64,000 nt of DNA, from assembly GCA_013349405.1 (NCBI GenBank), contig DUZS01000021.1:1-64000 (forward strand). The letters are read 5' to 3'. A model generated the notes under the pieces. It worked only from the letters and a program-made list of their open reading frames with translations. It ran no database searches and had not been told where the DNA came from. The DNA comes from Desulfuromonadales bacterium (GTDB taxonomy: Bacteria; Desulfobacterota; Desulfuromonadia; Geobacterales; Pseudopelobacteraceae). Below are positions 52,823 to 61,644 of this stretch, piece after piece. A program made the position numbers and the translations under genes. How positions within the stretch are numbered: the first letter of the stretch is position 1; each line of letters opens with the position of its first letter.

Positions 52823-53399
52823 TGTACCAATTTCCATAAAAGTGGATTGCTAAAGTATGTTTGCCAATAGCAACAGGATTGCCAATGAGCCGCTACTGAC
52901 CGTTGAAGGTGGGTTGTCAGGGGTGAGTATAAAGCCCAGCCACACGATCTGAAGCGGAAAATTCAAATGAGCTGCCTGACCAAGTAATTGATTTAAAGCG
53001 CTCCGCTATTTATCTCCCGTATTTTTTCAATGCTCTTCCGCAAAGCAACCCTCCTTATGGTCCTTTTCGTGAATGGTTTGTCTCTTTAACAACTGCAGTT
53101 AAATGGCGAACTGAACATGGTTAATTAACGGAGAGTTGTGCGGTTTTTACCTGTGCACACTCTCAATGTCATCATAATCATATGTAATCATTTAATATTA
53201 TTTATTCCCTCAGGAACAAGCAAGTTGGCACTTGTTTTGCTAAACTGAGCAAAATTTTATTTTGTGCAGACCGGGACGGGATATGAAAACCGAACGGGGG
53301 CTTCCGTATGGGCATTCCGCCGAACATGTATACCTGTACGGTACATTTATTTTGGCTTTTCAAAGCCATATATCATAAAAAAAGAGGAGGAAGTTAGTA
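52823..53399. other. Long upstream region of the tandem secreted-protein genes
   Basis: No gene is seen in this 577-base AT-rich region. It holds a very good sigma-54 promoter at 53226-53241. The predicted leader from there to the first gene is about 150 bases and contains CCGTA and TACGG blocks that can pair around 53308-53341, so it may fold. Binding sites for an enhancer-binding activator would be expected further upstream but were not identified. Confidence 0.5.
53226..53241 (+). promoter_or_regulatory. Sigma-54 (RpoN) promoter
   Basis: TGGCAC-TTGTT-TTGCT matches the -24/-12 consensus at every conserved position, with GG and GC separated by exactly ten bases. It faces the two small secreted-protein genes and would start transcription near 53252. 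Confidence 0.8.
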
Positions 53400-53699
53400 A
53401 TGAAAAAAATGATTAGCAGTGGTTTGGTAGCAGCAAGTCTGTTGGTTGCAACGTCATCATGGGCAGCGTTGCCAGCATTTATTCAGGGGTATGTTAAAAA
53501 TGCCCAGGGAGTTGGAGTGGCAGGAGCAACAGTAAAATGCAATTATTCAACAGTAAAGTCCCTTCCCAATGGCGCTTTTATTACTGTACAGCCAGGCGGA
53601 AGTTTTACCTGCACCGCACAATATGCCGGCTCACAGGCATCAGTCAGCGGGTATGCCAGTTCAGGCAGTTCTACATTGGTTATCATAAAGCTCCCGTAA
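53400..53699 (+). CDS. Small secreted Ig-like protein, copy 1
   Basis: A signal peptide (about 1-22, SSWA) leads to a 77-residue beta domain: FIQGYVKNAQGVGVAGATVKC, GGSFTCTAQYAG and a C-terminal strand STLVIIKLP. The G-x-V-x-(N/D)-A-Q-G-V-G-V-x-G-A-x-V pattern is that of carboxypeptidase-regulatory-like or Ig-like surface modules. Two cysteines could form one disulfide. AGGAGG precedes the ATG. It is the first gene after the sigma-54 promoter and a close paralogue of the next one. Function unknown. Confidence 0.75.
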   Translation: MKKMISSGLVAASLLVATSSWAALPAFIQGYVKNAQGVGVAGATVKCNYSTVKSLPNGAFITVQPGGSFTCTAQYAGSQASVSGYASSGSSTLVIIKLP

Positions 53700-53765
53700 T
53701 ACTTGATCGTTCCTCCTCTCGCGGAGAATAGAGAAATTTAATTTAAAATACAAAGGATAGGAAAA

Positions 53766-54098
53766 ATGAAAAAACTTATCAGCACAGGATTAGTGGCGGC
53801 AACTCTTTTGGCAGCAGCAACATCTTCGTGGGCAATCAGCTTCCCGGTCTTTGTAAAAGGAACGGTGCTTGATGCTCAGGGAGTCGGGGTTTCCGGAGCA
53901 GCAGTAAATTGCACACCAGCTTCCGGCATTGGTTACGCGAAAACAACAACCATTCCAGGCGGACTTTTTCTGTTGAACCTATTGCCCGGCTCAATATGGG
54001 TATGTAAGGCAACCTATGCCGGTAAACAGGGTTCCAAGGTAATAAATGTCCCTTATGCCGGTGGTAGCGTCATGACCACCACAATAAAGCTCCAATAA
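53766..54098 (+). CDS. Small secreted Ig-like protein, copy 2
   Basis: This 110-residue paralogue of the preceding gene has the signal MKKLISTGLVAATLLAAAT and FVKGTVLDAQGVGVSGAAVNC, then GGLFLLNLLPGSIWVCKATYAG and a final strand MTTTIKLQ. The order of strands and the two cysteines are the same. A terminator follows 40 bases on, so both genes form one unit under the sigma-54 promoter. An extracellular or matrix role is a guess. Confidence 0.75.
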   Translation: MKKLISTGLVAATLLAAATSSWAISFPVFVKGTVLDAQGVGVSGAAVNCTPASGIGYAKTTTIPGGLFLLNLLPGSIWVCKATYAGKQGSKVINVPYAGGSVMTTTIKLQ

Positions 54099-54136
54099 CT
54101 GCGTTATAGCATTTCTAAATCAAGTAAAACGAGTGG

Positions 54137-54166
54137 AGGCCTACATGATCAACTGTAGGCCTTTTC
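54137..54166 (+). terminator. Rho-independent terminator
   Basis: AGGCCTACA (54137-54145) pairs perfectly with TGTAGGCCT (54154-54162) around an eight-base loop and is followed by TTTCTATT. It closes the two-gene secreted-protein unit. Confidence 0.85.
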
Positions 54167-54281
54167 TATTCTTGCAATGCCGCATATGTAAATTTTGCAG
54201 ACAATTTTATCCAAGTATCATATATACATCGTAACAATCAGATTCATTCTCCGCTTAACTGAAAAGGAGTGGAAGCGCTTC

Positions 54282-55463
54282 ATGATGAGAATATCCCGCA
54301 CGAAATCACTGCTCCTTCTGCTTGCCGTCACAGTATTAGCCATCGGTGCGTACTTCTTCAAACGTCAGTTTCTCACCGCCAAACCGGCTGAATACATTAC
54401 CGCCACGGTGGAACGGATGGATCTGGAAGAACGAATTCTGGCCAGCGGCACTCTGAACGCGCATAAAACTGTCGAGGTGGGCGCACAGGTTTCCGGGCAG
54501 TTGAAAAAGCTCCATGTTGCCCTCGGTAATCAGGTAAAAAAAGGGCAACTGCTGGCGGAGATCGATCCGGTGCTGCAGCAGAACTCGTTACTGGATGCCG
54601 AAGCCTCTCTGGAGAACATGAAAGCGCAAAAGCGCGCCAAACTGGCACTGCTGCATCAATACGAGCTGGCGTATAAGCGCACGAAGCAGATGACCGACAA
54701 AGACGCCGCATCCCAGGCGGATCTGGAAAGTGCTCTGGCTCAACTTGAGAGCACCCAGGCTGACATGGTCTCACTTGATGCCCAAATCAACCGGGCCAGG
54801 GTATCGGTTGACACCGCTACGGCAAATCTGCAGTACACCAGAATTGTAGCGCCAATTGACGGTGTCGTCATTGCCATAGTCACGGAAGAGGGGCAGACGG
54901 TGGTTTCATCCCAGGCAGCACCGACGATTCTTAAACTTGCAGATCTGGAAACCATGACGGTAAAAACGCAAATCTCCGAGGCAGATGTCATTCGCGCCCG
55001 GCCGGGGCAGACCGCTTATTTCACGGTACTCGGTGATACTGTAACCCGCTATTACGGAAAACTGCGGGCAATAGAACCGGGGCCGGTTTCATCATCAAGT
55101 TCCTCTGGTACAGCCAACTCTGCGGTTTATTATAACGGGCTTTTCGATGTACCAAATACGGATAGCAGATTGAGAGTCGCCATGACTGCCCAGGTGTCCA
55201 TTGTTTTGAACAGTGTGAAACAGGCGCTCTGCATACCCGGTTCGGCACTCAGGGAAAAAGGAAAGAACGGCCTTTACACCGTAAAAGTCCTGGTGAACAA
55301 TATTCCCGAGACCCGCTCGGTTGGCATCGGCATGAGCAATAATATCAACACCCAAGTGCTTGAGGGACTGAAAGAAGGTGAAAAAGTCATTATCGGTGAC
55401 TCCTATTCGCTCCCCCCGTCTGAAAAAACCCCTTCCATGCCTCCGCCACCCCGGAAAAATTGA
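54282..55463 (+). CDS. macA: Periplasmic adaptor of a MacAB-type efflux system
   Basis: The 393-residue protein has an N-terminal membrane anchor (about 7-26), a lipoyl/barrel-sandwich domain (VEVGAQVSGQLKKLHVALGNQVKKGQLLAEIDP), a helical hairpin (about 100-180) and the second lipoyl half (YTRIVAPIDGVVIAIVTEEGQTVV), followed by beta-barrel and membrane-proximal domains. It links the MacB-like transporter to an outer-membrane channel. AAAAGGAG lies before tandem ATGs at 54282/54285. macB starts one base after the stop codon. Confidence 0.92.
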   Translation: MMRISRTKSLLLLLAVTVLAIGAYFFKRQFLTAKPAEYITATVERMDLEERILASGTLNAHKTVEVGAQVSGQLKKLHVALGNQVKKGQLLAEIDPVLQQNSLLDAEASLENMKAQKRAKLALLHQYELAYKRTKQMTDKDAASQADLESALAQLESTQADMVSLDAQINRARVSVDTATANLQYTRIVAPIDGVVIAIVTEEGQTVVSSQAAPTILKLADLETMTVKTQISEADVIRARPGQTAYFTVLGDTVTRYYGKLRAIEPGPVSSSSSSGTANSAVYYNGLFDVPNTDSRLRVAMTAQVSIVLNSVKQALCIPGSALREKGKNGLYTVKVLVNNIPETRSVGIGMSNNINTQVLEGLKEGEKVIIGDSYSLPPSEKTPSMPPPPRKN

Positions 55464-55464
55464 G

Positions 55465-57465
55465 ATGCGCCAGCCGTTACTGGAACTGAAAGAAGCAGGA
55501 CGGGAGTTTACCACCGGTGAGCAATCATTCGCGGCGTTGAAAGGGATTAACCTATCTATTTGTGCCGGCGAAATGGTTGCCGTTGTCGGGGCATCGGGCT
55601 CGGGTAAATCGACTCTGATGAATATCCTGGGCTGCCTGGACCGTCTCAGTACGGGCCGGTATCTGATCAACGGCAGGGATACCGGCACCCTTGACTCCAA
55701 TGCTCTGGCAGAGCTGCGCCGGGAGCACTTCGGGTTTATTTTCCAGCGCTACCACCTGCTGCCCCATCTTGATGCGCTGCAGAACACCGAGATTCCGGCA
55801 GTGTATTCCGGCATGGACAAACTGAAACGACGGGCACGGTCCGCAGCACTGCTGACCAGCCTGGGACTGGCCGACCGCTGCCATCATCTCCCCGGTCAAC
55901 TCTCCGGCGGGCAGCAGCAACGGGTCAGCATTGCCCGGTCACTCATGAACGGCGGCGCCGTCATCCTGGCCGATGAACCGACCGGCGCACTTGACAGCAA
56001 GAGCGGTCAGGAGATGATGAAGATTCTCCACCAGTTGCATGATGCCGGACATACCATCATACTTGTAACCCATGACCTGAGCCTGGCGGACCATGCTGAG
56101 CGGATCATTGAAATCTGTGACGGCATAATTTTCAAGGACCACGCTAACCCGAAACGACCTTTAAACCCTCCCCGGCCCTCCCTTATCAGGGAGGGAGCAA
56201 ACACGGAAGGGACTGAGCATTTTTCTGCGCGTCCCCCCCTGACAAGGGGGGACAGGGGGGTTGCAGCCTGGGGGCGCTTTGCCGAGGCGTTTACCATGGC
56301 GCTTAAAGCCATGACATCCCATCGTCTCCGCACATTTCTGACTATGCTCGGCATTATTATCGGCATTACTTCAGTTGTTTCCATAGTGGCCCTGGGTGAA
56401 GGAACCCGCGAGAAGGTAATCAACGATATCAGTTCCATGGGGACGAATGTCATCGACATTTATCCCGGCAAAGACTGGGGAGACGAGAAATCCGGCAGCA
56501 TCCAGACGCTCACCAGAGAAGACCTGGAAGCCCTGCAAGCTCAGGTCTATGTAGACAGTATCACTCCGGGGATCTACACCAACCTGCTGATTCGCTCTAA
56601 CAACATAACGGTCAATGCTTCGGTCGGGGGGGTCAGTGAACAGTATTTCCGGGTTCGCGGTGTGGAAATGGCTCAAGGATCCGCCTTTCTCCCGGATCAT
56701 ATACGACGGCAGGCGCAGGTCGTTATCATTGATGAGAACACCCGCAAAAAATTGTTTGCCACCAGCGAAAACCCTCTTGGAACAGTAATTTTGCTCGGTT
56801 CGCTCCCCTGCCAGATAGTCGGCGTCAGCAAAGATAAAGAAGGACCCTTCGCCAGCAACCAGAATCTGAATGTCTGGGTTCCCTACACGGCCGCCATGAG
56901 CCGGCTCTTTGGCCAGCATCATTTTACTTCAATTACGGTGCGGGTGCGGGATACGATGTCAAACCAGATTGCCGAGGCGAGTATTGTCAAGCTGCTCACC
57001 CGGCGCCATGGCACGAAGGACTTTTACACCAACAGCAGCGACACTATCCTCAAAACCGTGAATTCAACCACAGACACACTGACGCTGCTGATTTCATCTG
57101 TTGCGGTAATTTCTCTCATAGTGGGTGGTATCGGGGTAATGAACATTATGCTGGTTTCTGTTACTGAAAGAGCCCACGAAATCGGTATCCGCATGGCGGT
57201 GGGAGCGCGTCAGAGCGACATACTGCAGCAATTCCTCATCGAAGCAGTGCTTGTCTGTCTCATAGGCGGGAGCATCGGCATACTGCTTGCTTTTGGACTT
57301 GGCAAGATATTCGCACTGTTTTTCACCATAATTACCATTAAATTATCACTCATGTCACTGGTGGTGGCTTTTTTCTGTTCATCGGCCATCGGTGTGCTGT
57401 TCGGATTTATTCCGGCCCGAAATGCCGCCAGGCTCGACCCGGTTGACGCACTGGCCAGGGAGTAG
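55465..57465 (+). CDS. macB: MacB-type ABC transporter (ATPase plus permease)
   Basis: The 666-residue fused transporter has an N-terminal ATPase with GASGSGKST, signature LSGGQQQR, Walker B AVILADEPTGALD and the switch VTHD; then a linker, a membrane helix (LRTFLTMLGIIIGITSVVSIVAL), a periplasmic domain and three C-terminal helices (VGGIGVMNIMLVSVTERAHEIGIRMAVGA). It exports macrolide-like compounds, peptides or lipoproteins in its family. The linker (residues about 230-268) is lengthened by palindromic repeats read in frame (NPPRPSLIREGA, then ARPPLTRGDRG). It forms an operon with macA and the outer-membrane gene. Confidence 0.94.
   Translation: MRQPLLELKEAGREFTTGEQSFAALKGINLSICAGEMVAVVGASGSGKSTLMNILGCLDRLSTGRYLINGRDTGTLDSNALAELRREHFGFIFQRYHLLPHLDALQNTEIPAVYSGMDKLKRRARSAALLTSLGLADRCHHLPGQLSGGQQQRVSIARSLMNGGAVILADEPTGALDSKSGQEMMKILHQLHDAGHTIILVTHDLSLADHAERIIEICDGIIFKDHANPKRPLNPPRPSLIREGANTEGTEHFSARPPLTRGDRGVAAWGRFAEAFTMALKAMTSHRLRTFLTMLGIIIGITSVVSIVALGEGTREKVINDISSMGTNVIDIYPGKDWGDEKSGSIQTLTREDLEALQAQVYVDSITPGIYTNLLIRSNNITVNASVGGVSEQYFRVRGVEMAQGSAFLPDHIRRQAQVVIIDENTRKKLFATSENPLGTVILLGSLPCQIVGVSKDKEGPFASNQNLNVWVPYTAAMSRLFGQHHFTSITVRVRDTMSNQIAEASIVKLLTRRHGTKDFYTNSSDTILKTVNSTTDTLTLLISSVAVISLIVGGIGVMNIMLVSVTERAHEIGIRMAVGARQSDILQQFLIEAVLVCLIGGSIGILLAFGLGKIFALFFTIITIKLSLMSLVVAFFCSSAIGVLFGFIPARNAARLDPVDALARE
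56160..56270. repeat. Two palindromes inserted in the macB linker
   Basis: CCCTCCC (56176-56182) pairs with GGGAGGG (56189-56195), and GTCCCCCC (56231-56238) pairs with GGGGGGAC (56246-56253). Together they encode a Pro/Arg/Gly-rich stretch unlike normal MacB linkers. The same class of element is present in nuoL. Confidence 0.7.
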
Positions 57466-57471
57466 ACGGTA

Positions 57472-58872
57472 ATGTCACGATTATTCGCACGCCTGATTTT
57501 TGCCGGAACGCTGACGCTCACCCTAATGAGCGGCTGCAACATGCTGCCGCACCAGGATTACAAACGGCCTGCAGCGTCTTTTCCGGAAAAATGGCAGGAG
57601 CAGACAGTTACCGGCACCAGCGTCGCAGCCGGTGAACAATGGTGGAAAAAATTCAATGATCCCATGCTAGAAGAACTCATTGAACGAGCCCTGCGCAGCA
57701 ATAACAATCTGGCCGCTGCAGCTCTCAGGGTGCAACGGGCCCGCCTGCAGTCTGAACTGACGGATACCAACCGCACCCCATCTGTGAGTGTCTCGGCCAA
57801 TAACTCCCTGAATTACGACATCAACAATAAAAAATCGACCCGATCGTATGGGGTCAGCGGTGCGGTAAGCTATGAAGTTGATTTATGGGGCAAGCTTGCC
57901 CGAAGCCGTGATGCCGGGCAATGGGAAGCGGAAGCCACGGAAGCGGACCGGCAAAGCGCCGCCCTGTCGCTCATCGGTACGCTTGCCGACAATTACTGGC
58001 AGATTGCCTACCTGAATCAGAGCATCGCTGCAAGCAGGGCAAATCTGGAAAATTCCGAACGGACTCTGCAGCTGGTCCGAACAAAGTATGACGCAGGCGC
58101 AGTCTCCGGAATCGACCTCATTCAGGCGCAACAAACCATTTCATCACAAAAGGCCGGGCTTACCCAGCTTCAGCAGCAGCTTGTCGAAGCTCGTAATTCA
58201 ATGGCGATTCTGTTTGACCAGCCACCTGCATCCAGAGTGCCGGAACGTTCACAATTACCTGACGGACCTCTTCCGGCAATAACCCCCGGAATACCGGCAC
58301 ACCTGCTGGGCAGACGCCCCGATCTTCGTGCAGCGGAATTGCGCCTGAGAGAAAGCCTGGCCTCAGTGGATGCCACCAGAGCCGGCTTCTACCCTGCCAT
58401 AAGTCTCACCGGAAGCGTCGGAACCAACAGTATAACACTTGAAAATATTCTGAAAAATCCTGCGGCAACGCTCGGGTTGGGCTTGACACTTCCGTTTTTG
58501 CAGTGGAATACCACCCGCCTGACAATCAAAGTCTCGGAGACGCAGTACGAAGAGGCGGTAGTCAACTTCAGACAGGCCCTGTACAAGGCGTTTAATGATG
58601 TTGAAAACTCACTGTCAGCAGCGAGACTGTTTGATGCTGAACAGATACATCTCGAGGAAGCACGGCTGCTGTCACTAAAAGCCGAGCAGTTGGCCGAAAT
58701 CCGTTATCGGGCCGGTGCTGCCGGCGTACAGTCATGGCTGGATCAGCAGGATCGGAGCCGCAGCGCAGAACTGGAGGTTGCAGGCAACCGCTTGAACCGC
58801 CTGAAAAATCTGATGCGGCTCTATCAGGCACTTGGCGGGGATATGGAGATGCCGGTTAACGGGGTGCGCTGA
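57472..58872 (+). CDS. TolC-like outer-membrane efflux lipoprotein (NodT family)
   Basis: The 466-residue protein has a lipoprotein signal with lipobox MSGC (Cys about residue 23). Two repeats of the OEP domain follow, with GEQWWKKFNDPMLEELIERALRSNNNLAAAALRV, YEVDLWGKLARSRDAG, and in the second half LLGRRPDLRAAELRLRESLASVDATRAGFYPAISLTGS. It forms the outer-membrane channel for the MacA-MacB pump, whose genes precede it directly (6 bases after macB). Confidence 0.93.
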   Translation: MSRLFARLIFAGTLTLTLMSGCNMLPHQDYKRPAASFPEKWQEQTVTGTSVAAGEQWWKKFNDPMLEELIERALRSNNNLAAAALRVQRARLQSELTDTNRTPSVSVSANNSLNYDINNKKSTRSYGVSGAVSYEVDLWGKLARSRDAGQWEAEATEADRQSAALSLIGTLADNYWQIAYLNQSIAASRANLENSERTLQLVRTKYDAGAVSGIDLIQAQQTISSQKAGLTQLQQQLVEARNSMAILFDQPPASRVPERSQLPDGPLPAITPGIPAHLLGRRPDLRAAELRLRESLASVDATRAGFYPAISLTGSVGTNSITLENILKNPAATLGLGLTLPFLQWNTTRLTIKVSETQYEEAVVNFRQALYKAFNDVENSLSAARLFDAEQIHLEEARLLSLKAEQLAEIRYRAGAAGVQSWLDQQDRSRSAELEVAGNRLNRLKNLMRLYQALGGDMEMPVNGVR

Positions 58873-58901
58873 TTTTCTGCAATAAAAATGTCAGATGAGA
58901 T

Positions 58902-59183
58902 TTATTGAAAAGTTTCAGTCAAAAACTGAACCCCCATACTGAGCGAATCAAACCTGACTACCCTGCAGGTACGCTTGATGGGGCATGAATCGGCGTTGTC
59001 GCAGAGCATCATGCGGCAGACATCACCAACTTCCAGGCTTGCAAGAACACCATCTTTAACTTTTATCAGAGCGCCGCCAGCGGATATATTCTCCAGCAGT
59101 GCCCCATACGAATTCCCGGCATCATCGGTTACGACACACTCTGCACCACTCTTGTTTCTTATATGTTGTCTCTGGTTAGCCAT
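58902..59183 (-). CDS. PilZ-domain protein
   Basis: The 93-residue protein is a single PilZ domain: QRQHIRNKSGAEC at the N-terminus in place of the usual RxxxR, the NISAGGALIKV box with the D/N-x-S-x-x-G core, and a C-terminal SLMSMGVQF-like strand (FDSLSMGVQFL). c-di-GMP binding is expected for the fold but the arginine motif is imperfect. AAAGGA precedes the ATG. Its start overlaps the stop of the ATPase gene upstream by eight bases, so the two are probably coupled. Confidence 0.85.
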   Translation of the reverse strand: MANQRQHIRNKSGAECVVTDDAGNSYGALLENISAGGALIKVKDGVLASLEVGDVCRMMLCDNADSCPIKRTCRVVRFDSLSMGVQFLTETFQ

Positions 59184-59955
59184 GTGTGTCCTTTCGTTCT
59201 GAACCAAGTACGTCAGTAGTGGTCCAGATACCGATTCCCATCTCAAGTGGAATATCCTTTTTACCTGCAAAGAAATTTTTCAACTGCAGCTTGACATCAC
59301 TCAGCTGAATGCCGACTTCAACGCCATGAAATACATCTGATGAACTGGTCCCGTTTGAAAGCATGAGAACAGAGGTGTTCAGCTGGCGCAAGGTTCGATA
59401 AAATTCCGTGATATTCCTGATGTTTTCAGGAAAGAAATCTTCGATCGGATCGAGCACGACAAGCTTTACTTTATAGTATTCGCAGAATTTCAGCAGATAG
59501 GTGAGGGTTTTGGTATGGCATCCCGCTGCATCGATGAGGTTTGGTTGGGTCCCGTAACAGTCATCACACATTGAGATGCAGGTCAGATTGTCACCATTTT
59601 GCTGTAGTTTGAAATTGAAGTCAGGCTCTGATTTCTGCCATTCACGACAGAGTCGTTTAAAGCGCCGACAATTATCGTCATCGGTATCCTGAGAGCTCAA
59701 ATAGATCACATGCCCTTGGTGGCTCGGGTATTTACCGAGAAACGGAATTCCGAGCGCAACAGACATTGCCGCCTGCATTGCCAGCGTAGATTTGCCATAA
59801 ATGCCGTGAGTCTTGAGGCAGACGAGTGACTTGGCCGGAATTATTTCCGCGATGGTGTACTCCTCCGCTTTCGGAGTGAGCACTTCCCGGGTTGTCCACT
59901 CCTTGATGCCGGTATGCCTGGCAAAGGGATTATCTTCCATCATCCGTAACGTCAT
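59176..59955 (-). CDS. RecA-like (AAA_25 / RepA-type) ATPase
   Basis: The 259-residue protein has a P-loop HGIYGKSTLAMQAAMSVA in which the usual first Gly is Thr (TxxxxGKS), an intact Lys-Ser-Thr, the strand GHVIYLSSQDTDDDNCRRF, and a Walker B-like KLVVLDPIEDFF. This is the layout of AAA_25 proteins, relatives of plasmid RepA helicases and RadA. It lacks any fused primase domain. It sits between DUF2786 and PilZ genes. A role in replication, recombination or regulation cannot be decided from sequence. Confidence 0.7.
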   Translation of the reverse strand: MTLRMMEDNPFARHTGIKEWTTREVLTPKAEEYTIAEIIPAKSLVCLKTHGIYGKSTLAMQAAMSVALGIPFLGKYPSHQGHVIYLSSQDTDDDNCRRFKRLCREWQKSEPDFNFKLQQNGDNLTCISMCDDCYGTQPNLIDAAGCHTKTLTYLLKFCEYYKVKLVVLDPIEDFFPENIRNITEFYRTLRQLNTSVLMLSNGTSSSDVFHGVEVGIQLSDVKLQLKNFFAGKKDIPLEMGIGIWTTTDVLGSERKDTHG

Positions 59956-59988
59956 GGGAAACTCCTTTTGATAAAAAGTAAAAAAACC

Positions 59989-60723
59989 TCAGCGTGGCTG
60001 GCCGATGCCGCGTGGGGAGGCGGTACCGGTGACTCCGTGACGGAGTCCTATTGTTGCGCCGTCTGCCTGTCCGAAGGTGTAGGCGTTACTGTTAATGTAG
60101 CTCTTGCGGCTGTGCATTGTCCGTAGAGTCCCTATGGCAGTCATCGCCTGCCTGATCAGCCCTTCCTTAACCGGAACCAGTGCGCCGGTGGTGACCGGGG
60201 TCTCGGCTTTCTGCTCTCTCAGACGCGCAGTGATAGTGGTTACCGCCCCCAGATAATAGGAATGACGCATCAGTTCACGGTGGCGGTTGGCCAGTGCGCC
60301 GGTGGCATGCCGCTTCATATAGGAGCTGCAGAGCATTCTTATGGTTCGGTCGAGATAGGTAAAGGTATACACGGCGACCTGCACATCTGCTCCCACGCCG
60401 ATAAAGGTCATTTTCCCGGTGGCAGGGTGGTGGACCGCCTGGCAGTCAAAGGCGCTGCTGACCCCGGCGCTCAAGTGGCGCAGCCATTTCGGCAGACTTT
60501 TTGACACGGTGGTTTCAATTGTATCGGCTTTATCAGGTCGGTGGGCCGCTTCAATATCGGCCATGGCCAGGTTGTGTTCTGCCAGCAGTCGCTGGGCGTG
60601 TCCGGCAGCCAGGGCGGCCTCATGCTCATTACTTGAATGTGCCAGAGCCAGCAGTTTCTTTATTTTTTCTATGACAGGAGAAGGTTCCACGGTATGTGCC
60701 TTTTGGAGCCGCGATGTGACCAT
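59989..60723 (-). CDS. DUF2786 domain protein
   Basis: The 244-residue protein starts with the DUF2786 helical pair (VIEKIKKLLALAHSSNEHEAALAAGHAQRLLAEHNLAMADIE) followed by a conserved second region (WLRHLSAGVSSAFDCQAVH, then TFTYLDRTIRMLCSSYMKRH, and NAYTFGQADGATIGL near the end). The family is of unknown function and is often found on plasmids and phages. It is followed 33 bases on by the RecA-like ATPase in the same direction, and the pair may be of mobile origin. Confidence 0.85.
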   Translation of the reverse strand: MVTSRLQKAHTVEPSPVIEKIKKLLALAHSSNEHEAALAAGHAQRLLAEHNLAMADIEAAHRPDKADTIETTVSKSLPKWLRHLSAGVSSAFDCQAVHHPATGKMTFIGVGADVQVAVYTFTYLDRTIRMLCSSYMKRHATGALANRHRELMRHSYYLGAVTTITARLREQKAETPVTTGALVPVKEGLIRQAMTAIGTLRTMHSRKSYINSNAYTFGQADGATIGLRHGVTGTASPRGIGQPR

Positions 60724-60732
60724 ACGGTTTCG

Positions 60733-61644
60733 TCAGTCGCTGTGCTTGAAATATAAACTGATCAAGGGACTTTCGGCACTTAATCGGAACAGCAGCGGCA
60801 GGAGCGCCGCCAGAAAAATGATAGCGCAGCCGAGCCATTCCCGACTGTTGAGTCGTTCCCCAAGTATGGAAAAACCGGCGATCAGACTCCAGACCGGATC
60901 GAGAGTGTAGATCAATCCCGCCCGGGTGGGGGTGACGTAGCGTTGATATATGTTCTGCAGTGTGAAACATAATACGGTCGGGAATATGGCACAATAGATA
61001 ATTGAGAAAACGGCAGGAGTGGTGACGCTGAAAGCGGGGAGGGGCAGCAGCAGCGTGGCGGCTCCGGCGATCACTGATACAGTGGCGAACTGGACGAAGG
61101 TGATCAGAAAAACGTCATCGTTTTTTAATACTTTTGAGACCGAGATGATGTGACAGGCAATCATGAAAGCGCAGAATGTCGAGAGAAGATCACCACGATT
61201 GAAGCCGCTGCCACCTCCGCTTGCGAGCAGTCCGATTCCGGCAACCGCCAGAGCAATGCCGGCCATGTTGACCCGACCGATCCGGTCGCGCCAGACGATT
61301 TTCGTGATGACCGGGATGAAGAGCACGAACAGGTTGTTGAGGATACCGGCACGCGAGATGCTGGTGCCCTGGATGCCGAAGACGAAACTCAGATTGGTCA
61401 AGCCGAGGGCGACACCGACGGTCATACCGCGAACCACTGTTCCGGAATCAAGCATGCGCAAACGCCTGGAGCAGACAACCAGCATGATGGCCGTTGCAAG
61501 AATAAACCTGGTCAAGGCAAACAGCTGCGGCGGGATTGTGGCAACACCGATTTTAGTGAAAAGAAAACTCCCTCCCCAGAAAAAAGTGGTCAGGACCAGA
61601 AAAAAATAGACCCGGTTCGTTGCGGGTGCGATCGAATTTGTCAT
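60733..61644 (-). CDS. EamA/DMT-superfamily transporter
   Basis: The 303-residue protein has ten membrane helices in two EamA halves. Text such as TTFFWGGSFLFTKIG, LGLTNLSFVFGIQGTS, and in the second half QRYVTPTRAGLIYTLDPVWSLIAGFSILGE fits the drug/metabolite transporter family. Substrate unknown. The start at 61644 overlaps the NUDIX gene stop, indicating coupling; a longer frame upstream is within the NUDIX gene. Confidence 0.88.
   Translation of the reverse strand: MTNSIAPATNRVYFFLVLTTFFWGGSFLFTKIGVATIPPQLFALTRFILATAIMLVVCSRRLRMLDSGTVVRGMTVGVALGLTNLSFVFGIQGTSISRAGILNNLFVLFIPVITKIVWRDRIGRVNMAGIALAVAGIGLLASGGGSGFNRGDLLSTFCAFMIACHIISVSKVLKNDDVFLITFVQFATVSVIAGAATLLLPLPAFSVTTPAVFSIIYCAIFPTVLCFTLQNIYQRYVTPTRAGLIYTLDPVWSLIAGFSILGERLNSREWLGCAIIFLAALLPLLFRLSAESPLISLYFKHSD

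Noticed and set aside
53265-53345. Possible c-di-GMP or cAMP-GMP (GEMM) riboswitch in the leader of the secreted-protein genes
   Set aside because: The leader has GC-rich pairing blocks but lacks the conserved GCAAA-type receptor sequences and the P1-P3 layout of GEMM RNAs.
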